In this document: positions 51,891 to 60,916 of the stretch, piece after piece | Layout of the letters: every line of letters starts with the position of its first letter | Position numbering within the stretch: the stretch's first letter is position 1 | Assembly: GCA_041658205.1 (NCBI GenBank) | Contig: JBBAAO010000001.1 | Coordinates: 682,001 to 746,000, forward strand | From: Bacteroidota bacterium | Lineage (GTDB): Bacteria > Bacteroidota > Ignavibacteria > UBA10030 > UBA8401 | DNA length: 64,000 bases | Direction of reading: 5' to 3' | Translations under genes and position numbers: made by a program | The notes under the pieces: generated by a model | Databases searched by the model: none | What the model was told of the DNA's origin: nothing | What the model saw: the letters and a program-made list of their open reading frames with translations, nothing else

Positions 51891-53810
51891 ATGCCGGAAA
51901 ATCAGCGGGAACTTGTCCATTCTAATAAGATTCAACAACTATTAGAAGAGATAATTCTTGTCGGTGTTGGAGTCCTTCTCGTATTTTTGGGAGTGTTCAG
52001 CTCGGTGCTGGCGACCAATATTGTTTCCGTTGGGATCGGCGTTTTCCTTTTCTACACTTCGTATAATTCATACCGTATCAAATTCGGGAAAACAAAACCA
52101 GAGGAGTTTGAGGAAGAAGATTTTGAGGATGAAAATAGCGAAGTATTTGAAAATGAACGCGAGCCGATATTAGATTTACGTTCACTTCCATCAAAAAAGA
52201 TAGAACGTCCGGGTTTACAAGAGAGTAAGAGTGAACAGGGAATTAGGATGCGCCAGCCGGAGCGGACCGCTGTTAATTTTACTGCGACAGATTTTTTCGA
52301 GGAGAAACAAACATCATCAATGAGTCAGGCAGAACCGCAGAGCGAATTTAATAATTTACTTTTAAAAGCTTTACAGATCGTTAAAGAAGTCAGCTTTGCC
52401 CACACCGTTACTTTTTTTTGGGTAAAGGCTGAAACTCGGCAGCTTGTTGTAGAAGGGAAGATCACAGATTCTTCAGCATTCACACATGAACGGAAACTTC
52501 CGCTTGGTGTGGATGTGGTGAGCATGATCGGCGTGAATGGAGAACCGCAGTTAGTGAACAACATTCTTCCGGAAACCGAACGTGACATCCTCTGCTATTA
52601 TAAGAATCTGCAGGATATAAAATCATTTATCGGCGTTCCGGTTTTTTATGCGGGAGAGGCATCATCGCAACCGATTGGCGTGCTGACAGTTGATAGTAAA
52701 GCACCCGACGCGTATGGCGAAGAAACATTTGCGATGCTGTCGCATGTTTCCAAACTGATCTCGTCGATGCTTATTAGCTATACAGAAAAGTACGATCTTT
52801 TTGCCGATGTGAAGTTAATTGAAGCTGATACAAAATTGAAACGCCGGATTTCCGATCATCCTTCAATCAATGTCGTGATGAATTCGCTGACGGAAGAATT
52901 AGAGAATATTGTGTCGTGGGAATCGATCAGCGTGGTTTTATATGATGAAGGGCAGAGGACGTGGGGAATCGCTTCAACGCGAGTGCGTGGGAATGATCGA
53001 TTCGTTTCACCAAAACAGCCGATTGATTTTGAAAACAGCATTGTCGGACATTCCATTAGATCCAACAGTCTGCAGACGGTAAATCTGGCGCAGAATTCCA
53101 AGATGATCTTCAATGAACACGAACGATCATCAGATGTATTGAAACATGGTATGTTAGTGGTTGCTCCGTTCTCGTCCGGCGGGAAATGCTTTGGTGCCGT
53201 TGTTGTTTCTGATAGAGATGCGAATGCTTATTCCAAAAAAGATATTGCGGCAATCCAGTTCCTCTCTTCAACCGTTGCACCGGAATTTGAGATTACGGAA
53301 TTAAACACCATTCTCAGTGAGCACATTGCCATTGATGAGTTGACGGGAACAATGTCAAAGAAGTATTTCTCCTTACGGTTAAGTGAGGAATTGTTCCGTT
53401 CAACAGAACGGGAAGAAGATTTAAGTTTAGTTTTTGTTACGTTGTATAATATCGCCGATATTCAACAACGGTATGACAGTGATGGAACCGATGCTGCGTT
53501 AATACATGTTGCTCGGCACTTGCGTGCAAGCGTTCGTCCATATGATGTTGTTGCGCGTTATGATACCTCAACCTTTGCTGTGATTCTTGTGGATACCATT
53601 GCCAACGACGCGTTTTTGTGGGCTGAAAAACTGCGTATGGCTATCGCGGGAAGCATCGTGACAATCGGCAGAAAGAGTTTTTCCATTTCTGTTACCATTG
53701 GTGTCAGCGGAGCATCGTCCAAAATGACCGGTGATGAATTGGTGAAGAATGTTTCTCATGTGCTCGATCTGGCAAAAAAAGCGGGTGGAAATATCGTAAG
53801 AGTATTCTGA
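51891..53810 (+). CDS. Membrane GAF-domain sensor with degenerate GGDEF domain
   Basis: Protein of 639 aa. Two hydrophobic helices near 20-60, an acidic linker (EEEDFEDENSEVFENE), two GAF-like domains (about 150-300 and 320-475), and a GGDEF-like domain from about 479 (IDELTGTMSKKYF). The signature that should read RxGGDEF is RYDTSTF (556-562), so diguanylate cyclase activity is not expected. It may bind a ligand or act as a scaffold. The last base of its stop overlaps deoB. Confidence 0.85.
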   Translation: MPENQRELVHSNKIQQLLEEIILVGVGVLLVFLGVFSSVLATNIVSVGIGVFLFYTSYNSYRIKFGKTKPEEFEEEDFEDENSEVFENEREPILDLRSLPSKKIERPGLQESKSEQGIRMRQPERTAVNFTATDFFEEKQTSSMSQAEPQSEFNNLLLKALQIVKEVSFAHTVTFFWVKAETRQLVVEGKITDSSAFTHERKLPLGVDVVSMIGVNGEPQLVNNILPETERDILCYYKNLQDIKSFIGVPVFYAGEASSQPIGVLTVDSKAPDAYGEETFAMLSHVSKLISSMLISYTEKYDLFADVKLIEADTKLKRRISDHPSINVVMNSLTEELENIVSWESISVVLYDEGQRTWGIASTRVRGNDRFVSPKQPIDFENSIVGHSIRSNSLQTVNLAQNSKMIFNEHERSSDVLKHGMLVVAPFSSGGKCFGAVVVSDRDANAYSKKDIAAIQFLSSTVAPEFEITELNTILSEHIAIDELTGTMSKKYFSLRLSEELFRSTEREEDLSLVFVTLYNIADIQQRYDSDGTDAALIHVARHLRASVRPYDVVARYDTSTFAVILVDTIANDAFLWAEKLRMAIAGSIVTIGRKSFSISVTIGVSGASSKMTGDELVKNVSHVLDLAKKAGGNIVRVF

Positions 53811-54994
53811 TGAAGAAAAACGGTAAAGTAATTTGTATTGTTCTTGACGGCGTCGGTATTGGTGCTGCTCCCGATGCACATCTATATCACGACGAAGCGG
53901 CGAACACATTGTGCAACACTGCGTCCGTTACAGGCGGTTTACATCTGCCGAATCTTGCAGCACTTGGACTCGGAAATATCGCGGAGATCACCGGCGTTCC
54001 GAAAAATTCCAATGCGACGGGAAACTTTGGGAAGATGCGTGAGGTTTCTAAAGGGAAGGATAGTACCACCGGACATTGGGAATTTTCCGGTATCATTTTA
54101 GAAAAAGATTTTCCGTATTATCCGAACGGCTTCCCCAAGGATGTGGTTGATAAATTTTGTGCGTTGACCGGCTGCAAAGGAGTGCTTGGCAACAAAGCTG
54201 CTTCCGGCACGGTGATCCTTGACGAACTCGGGATCGAACATGAGAAGACCGGATTTCCGATTATCTATACGTCGGCAGATTCTGTATTTCAGATAGCTGC
54301 TAACGAGCAGGTGATTCCATTAGAACGATTGTACGAACTCTGCACTATTGCACGAAATGAAGTGTTGGTCGGTCCGCATGCAGTTGGAAGAGTGATCGCG
54401 CGGCCGTTTACGGGATCAAACGGAAATTATAAACGGACAACGAATCGTCGCGATTTTTCTTTGTTTCCGCCGAGTACAACCATGCTCGACATTTTATTTG
54501 AACAGAAAATTCCAACGGTTGCTATTGGAAAAATTGATGATCTGTTTGCCGGAAAAAGTTTAAGTGAAAAGATTCACACAAAATCCAACAGCGAAGGTAT
54601 TGAAGAGACGATCAGCTGGGCGAAAAAGACTCCGATTGGTTTTGTCTTTACGAACCTTGTCGATTTTGATGCATTGTTCGGACATAGACAAGATCCGAAA
54701 GGAATGAAAGAAGCGCTGGAATATTTTGATGTTCAACTTCCACGTATTCTTGAAATATTAAATAGTGATGATCTGTTGATCATCACCGCGGATCACGGAA
54801 ATGATCCGACTGATAACAGCACCGATCATTCGCGTGAATATGTTCCATTGATTGTCTATTCTCCAAACGGAAAGAACAATATCAATCTCGGCATTCGTCA
54901 GACTTTTGCCGATCTTGGTAAATCTGTTGTTGAATATTTTGGTTTTGAAAAGAATGTTTTGAAGGGAACAAGTTTCCTGGATAAGGTCATGTAA
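53810..54994 (+). CDS. deoB: Phosphopentomutase
   Basis: Protein of 394 aa, interconverting (deoxy)ribose 1- and 5-phosphates. Alkaline-phosphatase fold: VLDGVGIGAAPDA near the start (metal Asp), KDSTTGHWEF with the phospho-acceptor Thr, and IITADHGNDPT / DHSREYVPL metal sites toward the C-terminus. All are intact and length is normal. Its start overlaps the sensor gene's stop by one base (TGATG). Confidence 0.97.
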   Translation: MKKNGKVICIVLDGVGIGAAPDAHLYHDEAANTLCNTASVTGGLHLPNLAALGLGNIAEITGVPKNSNATGNFGKMREVSKGKDSTTGHWEFSGIILEKDFPYYPNGFPKDVVDKFCALTGCKGVLGNKAASGTVILDELGIEHEKTGFPIIYTSADSVFQIAANEQVIPLERLYELCTIARNEVLVGPHAVGRVIARPFTGSNGNYKRTTNRRDFSLFPPSTTMLDILFEQKIPTVAIGKIDDLFAGKSLSEKIHTKSNSEGIEETISWAKKTPIGFVFTNLVDFDALFGHRQDPKGMKEALEYFDVQLPRILEILNSDDLLIITADHGNDPTDNSTDHSREYVPLIVYSPNGKNNINLGIRQTFADLGKSVVEYFGFEKNVLKGTSFLDKVM

Positions 54995-55002
54995 GATGTG
55001 CG

Positions 55003-55031
55003 ATTTTCCAAATCTAAAAGATTTGGAAAAT
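55003..55031. repeat. Perfect hairpin after deoB
   Basis: 12-bp perfect stem (ATTTTCCAAATC and its complement) with loop TAAAA. It lies eight bases after the deoB stop and lacks a long T run. Because it precedes the chosen start of the next gene, it supports the downstream ATG rather than one before the hairpin. Confidence 0.7.
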
Positions 55032-55037
55032 TGTAGT

Positions 55038-55343
55038 ATGAATATGGAAAAACCAAAACACAGTGTTCAGTTTCAGACAGAAGTAGATGGGAACGGGAAC
55101 GTATCGTTTTCAAAGCAGGTGTTCGAACTTCAATTGAAGCCGGGATCGAAAGTGACAGTGAATATTTTCGGAGGTGTTATCTCCGATCAATTGACGAAGC
55201 TGAAGGTCACGGAAGAAGAGATTGAAACAATCGGTAAAATGCAATACGAAGATCGTGAACATGTAATGTCCTTCTTATCATCACAAGGAATTCTGAGCAA
55301 AAATAAGCGTTTTTCGGGGCGAATACGGCGGATGTTAACGTGA
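55038..55343 (+). CDS. Putative antitoxin paired with PIN-domain protein
   Basis: Protein of 101 aa from the ATG after the hairpin (a second ATG is two codons later). The N-terminal half has beta strands with a VSFSKQVFELQLKPGSKVTV pattern, similar in form to AbrB/SpoVT-like antitoxin barrels (weak). The C-terminal half is helical and basic (NKRFSGRIRRMLT). The stop overlaps the PIN gene's GTG start by four bases, the usual layout of a VapBC module. Assigned by context. Confidence 0.6.
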   Translation: MNMEKPKHSVQFQTEVDGNGNVSFSKQVFELQLKPGSKVTVNIFGGVISDQLTKLKVTEEEIETIGKMQYEDREHVMSFLSSQGILSKNKRFSGRIRRMLT

Positions 55344-55729
55344 TCGTGAAGAAAATTGTTGTAGATTCAAGTATTATTGCGGATCATCTGACAACTACGA
55401 AGGTTGAATCGTATCTGCGGAAATTGTCGAAACAGTACTTTTGCTATACGACGGTGTTCAACGCTATAGAACTTTTTGCCAGTGCAAAGAGTCTAAAAGA
55501 GACAGAAGCGATACAAGATGCGATGGATGCTTTGAAAGTGCTCGGAATAAATCCAAAAAGTGCAAAGAATATCGCATCAGTTGTTTCGTCCAATAAGAAG
55601 AACAGTTTTGCTGCGTTGATTGCTGGCATTTGTGTTGAAAGTAAGTTACCAATCGTGACGATGAACGCCAAAAGGTTTTCCGGAATAAAGAAGTTGGAAA
55701 TTATTCGTGTGCGTGAACTTTTTAGGTGA
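55340..55729 (+). CDS. PIN-domain (VapC-like) protein with incomplete active site
   Basis: Protein of 129 aa with GTG start overlapping the upstream gene (GTGA). Asp in VVDSSIIADHL and Glu in NAIELFA are present. The third acidic position, normally Asp in a DxLIAA-like motif, reads AALIAG, and the fourth site region reads TMNAKRF. VapC toxins cleave RNA with this acidic cluster, so activity may be lost or altered. Length and fold pattern fit the family. Confidence 0.78.
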   Translation: MIVKKIVVDSSIIADHLTTTKVESYLRKLSKQYFCYTTVFNAIELFASAKSLKETEAIQDAMDALKVLGINPKSAKNIASVVSSNKKNSFAALIAGICVESKLPIVTMNAKRFSGIKKLEIIRVRELFR

Positions 55730-55731
55730 TC

Positions 55732-55941
55732 ATGAGTATGATGGTTCTTCAATCGATCATTACTTGTCCGGAATGCGGATTTCAAAAAGAAGAAACAATG
55801 CCGATCAGTGCATGTCAATTTTTTTATGAATGTACACAGTGTAAATCAGTTCTGAAACCGAAAGCAGGGGATTGCTGTATATTTTGCAGCTACGGGACAG
55901 AAATCTGTCCGCCGAAACAAGAAGCAAAAGAATGTTGTTAA
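55732..55941 (+). CDS. Small GDCC-motif cysteine-rich protein
   Basis: Protein of 69 aa. Two CxxC pairs (CPEC near 12-15, CTQC) plus GDCCIFCSYGTEICPP, a segment matching the small GDCCVxC-type proteins seen in many bacteria. Ends in KECC. Nine or ten Cys in 69 residues point to metal or redox binding. ATG chosen because AGGTG lies six bases upstream; a GTG further up would also overlap the PIN gene. Stands just upstream of rpoD. Confidence 0.72.
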   Translation: MSMMVLQSIITCPECGFQKEETMPISACQFFYECTQCKSVLKPKAGDCCIFCSYGTEICPPKQEAKECC

Positions 55942-55986
55942 GATGTTAGTCGTATCCATGAATTCTATCAGTAAGGTGAAGCGTTA

Positions 55987-56853
55987 ATGGTAAAAATTAC
56001 AAAACAATACACGAATAGAGAGAGCCAATCGCTCGACAAGTATCTTCAAGAGATCGGTAAAGTCGATTTGCTAACTCCCGATCAAGAAATCCAATATGCA
56101 AAGGATATTAAAAAGGGAGGAGCCAACGGACAAAAGTCGTTGGAGAAATTGACGAAAGCGAATCTTCGCTTTGTGGTGAGCGTTGCGAAACAATATCAGA
56201 ATCAAGGATTGTCACTCGGCGATTTAATCAACGAAGGAAATCTTGGACTGATTAAAGCAGCAAAACGTTTCGATGAGACCCGTGGATTTAAATTCATTTC
56301 CTATGCGGTGTGGTGGATTCGTCAATCGATTCTTCAAGCGCTTGCAGAACAATCCCGTATCGTTCGTTTGCCATTGAACAGAGTCGGTGCATTGAACAAG
56401 ATCGGTAAAGCGTTCAGTCAATTAGAACAGGAATTCGAACGCGAACCAAGTGCCAGCGAACTTGCAGAAGAACTCGATATGTCCGTGTTTGAAGTTGCCG
56501 ATACATTAAAAATTTCAGGACGTCATCTCTCCGTTGACGCTCCATTTGCACAGGGAGAAGATAACCGACTGCTTGATGTTATTCAAGACGAGCGTCAGCC
56601 TGCGCCTGACTCTATCTTAATGGATGAATCACTAAAGGAAGAAGTGAAACGTGCACTGGCGACATTAAGCGAGCGTGAATCCGAAGTGATCCGTCTTTAT
56701 TTCGGTCTGCACAAAGAACACTCGTTAACACTCGAAGAAATCGGCGAAAAATTCAATCTCACTCGCGAACGGGTCCGTCAGATTAAAGAAAAAGCAATTC
56801 GTCGACTGCGACATGCATCGCGAAGTAAAAATCTGCGCTCGTATCTTGGATAA
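55987..56853 (+). CDS. rpoD: Primary sigma factor RpoD (short Bacteroidetes type)
   Basis: Protein of 288 aa. The N-terminus TNRESQSLDKYLQEIGKVDLL is the form found in Bacteroidetes RpoD, which lacks the long region 1 of proteobacterial sigma-70. Region 2 is at about 60-130 (LRFVVSVAKQYQNQGLSLGDLINEGNLGL and FKFISYAVWWIRQ), region 3 at about 140-200, and region 4 at about 225-285 (HTH TLEEIGEKFNLTRERVRQ). It recruits RNA polymerase to housekeeping promoters; in this group these are TTTG/TAnnTTTG. The best single phylogenetic marker in the window. Confidence 0.95.
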   Translation: MVKITKQYTNRESQSLDKYLQEIGKVDLLTPDQEIQYAKDIKKGGANGQKSLEKLTKANLRFVVSVAKQYQNQGLSLGDLINEGNLGLIKAAKRFDETRGFKFISYAVWWIRQSILQALAEQSRIVRLPLNRVGALNKIGKAFSQLEQEFEREPSASELAEELDMSVFEVADTLKISGRHLSVDAPFAQGEDNRLLDVIQDERQPAPDSILMDESLKEEVKRALATLSERESEVIRLYFGLHKEHSLTLEEIGEKFNLTRERVRQIKEKAIRRLRHASRSKNLRSYLG

Positions 56854-56880
56854 TCCACATTTAATCAAATATATTTTTAG

Positions 56881-56913
56881 AAACCCCTTCAAAGACTTTG
56901 AAGGGGTTTTTTA
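56881..56913 (+). terminator. Rho-independent terminator of rpoD
   Basis: AAACCCCTTCAAAG and its complement form a stem of about 13 bp with a tiny centre, followed by TTTTTTA. It starts 27 bases after the stop codon. Confidence 0.92.
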
Positions 56914-56921
56914 TTCGTGCC

Positions 56922-56973
56922 TAAAATAAAAATTAACCATTGAAATTCCGTCTATTTCGATGGTTTTATTTTA
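56922..56973. repeat. Imperfect inverted repeat in AT-rich gap
   Basis: AACCATTGAAAT pairs with ATTTCGATGGTT (one G-T pair) and is extended by AT-rich outer arms. The gap 56914-57195 holds this element, a small CACGTA/TACGTG palindrome and otherwise featureless AT-rich sequence that must contain the promoter for the next gene. Confidence 0.5.
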
Positions 56974-57195
56974 AAAACCACGTATTTACGTGATTGCGGA
57001 ATAAAGTAATAATCCTTATCTATAAACCTTTTTACCTATCAATACAGCTACCTACCAGTAGAACAATAATAATTTGACAATTTTGGTCATCAAAAGTAGA
57101 TTAGAGGAGTCTAAAATCAGATAAATTTCTCCTTTTTCTCACCCTCGAAAATTGCATAAAATGAATACTGTATTTTTAATGAAACAAGGAAATGT

Positions 57196-57519
57196 ATGTG
57201 TTTTGTTACTGTTCATTCTGTAACAAAAAGTTATCAAGAAATATCTCAAGCATATCAGGGTTCAAAAGTATTCACTCAACATATTAGAATAAGACTAGTA
57301 AAATCCAAAGATACACTAACATTTGAAACGAAGGGGAGAAGTGAGATAAAGGACTTATCTAAAGACTATGAAAAGTCTATGTATGTAAATCATAATAGTC
57401 TAACATATAACAATGTCATTGAAGAATTGCAAAAAGAGGGATTAAAATTAACAGTGGAACAATACGGTGAAAATTATTTCGTTCAATTAATATATCCTGA
57501 AAAGGAAAACAAACAATAA
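57196..57519 (+). CDS. Small protein of unknown function
   Basis: Protein of 107 aa, mixed strand/helix, no recognised domain or signal peptide. AAGGA lies eight bases upstream of the ATG. It precedes the large surface protein by 10 bases. The codon use is more AT-rich than in most neighbours. It could have arrived with the following two genes. Confidence 0.5.
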   Translation: MCFVTVHSVTKSYQEISQAYQGSKVFTQHIRIRLVKSKDTLTFETKGRSEIKDLSKDYEKSMYVNHNSLTYNNVIEELQKEGLKLTVEQYGENYFVQLIYPEKENKQ

Positions 57520-57529
57520 GGGTAACATT

Positions 57530-59968
57530 ATGATCCACAACTTCAAAACAAACTTGACGGTAGTAAATATTATTCTCGTTGTGTCTTATGTATTTCTTGG
57601 TTTATTTGCTGATGACTGCTGTCCGCCAGAGACAGGAGAAATTAATGGGACAGTAACAAGTAATGGTCAAGCTGTCTCTGGTGCTACTGTTTCTTCTAAT
57701 CCACCTATTGGAAATGGCGCTGCTGTTACAGATCCCAACGGGATGTTTAATTTTAAGGATGTTCCAGAAAATAAAAGCTATACGCTCACTGCCTCGAAGG
57801 ATGGATATGAGAATGGAACGGCTTCAGTTTTTGTCGCGAAGAAACAGTTAGTAACGCCCACAATCACTATGGTACAAAAATTACCGGTCTTGCAGATTGT
57901 CAATTCAAGTGAAGATTTTGGTTCAAGTAATACAGTATTAAACTTCACTCTTAAAAATCAATCCGGATTTGGAACATTGACGGTAACCTCTATTGGAATA
58001 AGTTACCCCGCCAACACTCCAGCTTGGTTGATATTCGATCGGTCAGCAAATATTACAGTTGCCAATGGAACAACAGGAACAACAGTTGCTGCAACCGCAG
58101 ATAGAAACGCACTGACAACGTCCGGGAATTATCAGGCAACAGTAACATTCAATTCTAATGGGGGCAATATTAGCTTAGTTGTGTCTATTGCAAAGCCTGG
58201 ATTAACTTCTCAGATTCTCGTAACTCCAGCCGACACATTAAAATTTGGATCAGGAGCAACATCCCTACCGCTTACAGTAAAAAATGTTGGGCCATTAGGA
58301 ACGACATTGCAATGGGACATTGTTTCCGATCATCCAACGACATGGTTACCAGTTAGTTCGATCGTACGAGATAATATTGAAGGCCAAGGGCAGCGAGTTA
58401 TAAATATCATAGTTGATAGATCTAACATAGCAGAAGGATTGCATCCCGGAACTTTGATATTTAAAAATTTAACAAGTTCGACAAATACACAAACAATTCC
58501 TGTGTCAATGCTGGTTGTGAAAACAAACGGGGAAATCAAAGGAACAATTAAAGATCAATCATCCAATGGCATTATTGGCGCGACAGTCACCGCCGTCCCC
58601 GGAAATTATTCTGCAACAAGTACGACTGGAGGATTGTACACTCTAAATGTTCAAACAGGTTCTACATATACAATTACAGCTTCCAAATCTCCTGAATTTG
58701 TTGATAGCTCAATTACTTCTGTTGTAGTCGGTTCTACTTCGGCAAATATTGTGTTGAGAAGAAACTTTGGATCGATCTCAGGTACAGTTGTCGATTCCGC
58801 AAATGAATTGGCAAAACTACAAGGGGTTGCAGTAATTGCCAAAGGAAAGATTGATAATGTACAGTATTCAGCGAATCCTGCAACGACAGATGCAAATGGA
58901 GTATATTTCATTTCCAATCTTCCAGCGACTCAGAATTATGATGTCACAGCGAGCGTTGCAGCATATTATCCTAAAACGGTATCGAATATTACAATTGGGC
59001 AGACTTCTCTGATGATTTCTTTAGGAAAAATAACTGGGTCCATATCTGGAACTGTAACAGATTCTACAAGTGGATTGAAAGTGGGAGGTGTAAATATAAG
59101 TGTTGATGGGACGTCATTGTCTACGGTTACATCCAACGATGGTTCTTATACACTTTCAAATATTCCTCTTGGTACCTACAAAATTGTTGCATCGAAGAAT
59201 AATTATTTTATTGGAACAACTACAAAAGATACGTCAGGTGTCACAATTACTAGTAGTGCTAAAACTGTTAATTTTACATTAGTTGGTAAACTACCTACTG
59301 ACGGAATGATTTTGTTCTATCCATTCAATGGAAATTTAAAAGATAGATCTGGATATGGTCTTGATGCAACTGGTAGCGGTATAACAGTAAATGGAAGTGA
59401 TCGTTTTGGAGGATTAGGTAATGGAGCATATTTTGATGGCTCATCAAATTTCATGTTTAGAAATGATACTTCGACACTGCATACACCTACAGCTCTTTCG
59501 ATTGCACTCTGGATCAAATTTGATAAGGAACCAGTTGCCGGTACAAATTTTTCAATATTGGACAAAAGAACCGGTACAGTGTACCAATATGATTTGTCCT
59601 ACCAAATAGATAATTCATCAAATAAATCACTTGTTTTTGATACGTATGCCGATAATGCAGGTTCGGTATTCCATCAAAACAAGATGCAAAAAACACTCTC
59701 AGAAGGAATCTGGAACTTTATTTGTGTCACCTTTAATGGGACACAATCAATTATTTATGTAAATGGTATACAATCTAAAAATATAGTCCCTATTATTTCA
59801 TTAGCTTCGACAATTAATAATCCATCTCAAGGAGCGCCAATATATTTCGGACGAGACTATAATAATAAAGGATATCTAAAAAGCTACATTGATGATGTTC
59901 GGATATTTAATAAAGCTTTAATTGAAGCTGAAATTCAAGCACTTTATAGTGAAGGAAATTGGAAATGA
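57530..59968 (+). CDS. Large surface protein with carboxypeptidase-regulatory-like repeats and LamG-like domain
   Basis: Protein of 812 aa. The N-terminus has a hydrophobic signal (about 10-27). Carboxypeptidase-regulatory-like (Ig-type) domains are visible at about 35-112 (GEINGTVTSNGQAVSGATV), 334-410 (GEIKGTIKDQSSNGIIGATV), 413-497 and 500-585. Between the first two lie two BACON-like beta domains (about 115-225 and 230-330). The C-terminal 210 residues form a LamG/concanavalin-like domain (MILFYPFNGNLKDRSG; ALSIALWIKFD; YIDDVRIFNKAL). Probably binds glycans or another surface. Overlaps the next gene by four bases (ATGA). Confidence 0.82.
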   Translation: MIHNFKTNLTVVNIILVVSYVFLGLFADDCCPPETGEINGTVTSNGQAVSGATVSSNPPIGNGAAVTDPNGMFNFKDVPENKSYTLTASKDGYENGTASVFVAKKQLVTPTITMVQKLPVLQIVNSSEDFGSSNTVLNFTLKNQSGFGTLTVTSIGISYPANTPAWLIFDRSANITVANGTTGTTVAATADRNALTTSGNYQATVTFNSNGGNISLVVSIAKPGLTSQILVTPADTLKFGSGATSLPLTVKNVGPLGTTLQWDIVSDHPTTWLPVSSIVRDNIEGQGQRVINIIVDRSNIAEGLHPGTLIFKNLTSSTNTQTIPVSMLVVKTNGEIKGTIKDQSSNGIIGATVTAVPGNYSATSTTGGLYTLNVQTGSTYTITASKSPEFVDSSITSVVVGSTSANIVLRRNFGSISGTVVDSANELAKLQGVAVIAKGKIDNVQYSANPATTDANGVYFISNLPATQNYDVTASVAAYYPKTVSNITIGQTSLMISLGKITGSISGTVTDSTSGLKVGGVNISVDGTSLSTVTSNDGSYTLSNIPLGTYKIVASKNNYFIGTTTKDTSGVTITSSAKTVNFTLVGKLPTDGMILFYPFNGNLKDRSGYGLDATGSGITVNGSDRFGGLGNGAYFDGSSNFMFRNDTSTLHTPTALSIALWIKFDKEPVAGTNFSILDKRTGTVYQYDLSYQIDNSSNKSLVFDTYADNAGSVFHQNKMQKTLSEGIWNFICVTFNGTQSIIYVNGIQSKNIVPIISLASTINNPSQGAPIYFGRDYNNKGYLKSYIDDVRIFNKALIEAEIQALYSEGNWK

Positions 59969-60789
59969 AAATATTGCTAATTTTTTCTGTTTTTTTTCAA
60001 ATTCTTATATCAAATGATCGTCCAAAATGGATCGATGAAATTCCTGCCGGTTACAAAAACAACTATTTTGTGGGACAGGCTTCAAGCCGTCAATCTGAAT
60101 TAATGGCACGAGAAAAAGCTTTGTTTAGTGCAATTGCAGCCGTTATTCGTGATGCAAAAATGAATGCGCAGGTTAATCAATCTAGTCAGATCCGTCAAAA
60201 AGAAGAGATGAAGAATGGTGAATCAGTGAACTTTGAAGAGGTGACAAAAATTACCTCCGAAGTTGTTATTAAAGGAGAATCTCAAACAATTATGGGGTTA
60301 AAGGAAGAAGAGCACTTCACAGAATATTCGAATGGTGAGTATACTGTATTTACACTTGTGAAAATTCCGAAACCATTTTCAATGCAAACAGAACCACCGT
60401 CAAAATCTGAATATGTGACACGAAGTTTTATTCCGGGATGGTCTCAATATTATAAAGGACAATCCACTAAAGGATTTTTATTTATTTCAGGTGAAGCTGC
60501 TTTGATAACATCAGGAATTGTCTTTGCATTTTTAAAGACAGATGCGGAAAATCAAATATCTCCATTTTATGCACAGGCAGTGAATGATGATTATCAAACT
60601 CAAGCGAACACATTTAACACAATAAGCACAATTTCATTTATCGGTGCAGGTGTATTGTATGTCTATAACATTATCGATGGGATTTCGAGCGAAGAAAAAG
60701 TGTATGTCAATAACGTAACGATTAAACCGGCAATATTCACTTTAAATAGACAAAATGGATTGGGAATAAATATAGGAATTTCGTTTTGA
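59965..60789 (+). CDS. LPP20-like N-domain joined to a DUF5683-like membrane domain
   Basis: Protein of 274 aa with a signal-like N-terminus (MKILLIFSVFFQILIS). Residues 20-150 resemble LPP20/FlgP-type domains (WIDEIPAGYKNNYFVGQAS; ALFSAIAAVIRDA). From about 155 a segment SFIPGWSQYYKGQSTKGFLFISGEA recalls DUF5683-like proteins, with two membrane helices (about 173-193 and 220-240). ATG overlaps the previous stop as ATGA. Probably an envelope partner of the surface protein. Confidence 0.65.
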   Translation: MKILLIFSVFFQILISNDRPKWIDEIPAGYKNNYFVGQASSRQSELMAREKALFSAIAAVIRDAKMNAQVNQSSQIRQKEEMKNGESVNFEEVTKITSEVVIKGESQTIMGLKEEEHFTEYSNGEYTVFTLVKIPKPFSMQTEPPSKSEYVTRSFIPGWSQYYKGQSTKGFLFISGEAALITSGIVFAFLKTDAENQISPFYAQAVNDDYQTQANTFNTISTISFIGAGVLYVYNIIDGISSEEKVYVNNVTIKPAIFTLNRQNGLGINIGISF

Positions 60790-60852
60790 AGGGGTTTTGA
60801 CACTCCAATTCTTTGAAATTTTCAAAAAGACAATCTAATAATGATTTTGTTG

Positions 60853-60880
60853 ACGGCTCATAAAATGAGCCGTTTTTTAT
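60853..60880 (+). terminator. Rho-independent terminator
   Basis: Perfect 9-bp stem ACGGCTCAT/ATGAGCCGT with a 3-nt loop, followed by a T-rich run. Ends the surface-protein operon. Confidence 0.92.
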
Positions 60881-60916
60881 TTCTGAAATTCTTCAATTTT
60901 TTGTAGATTATATCAC

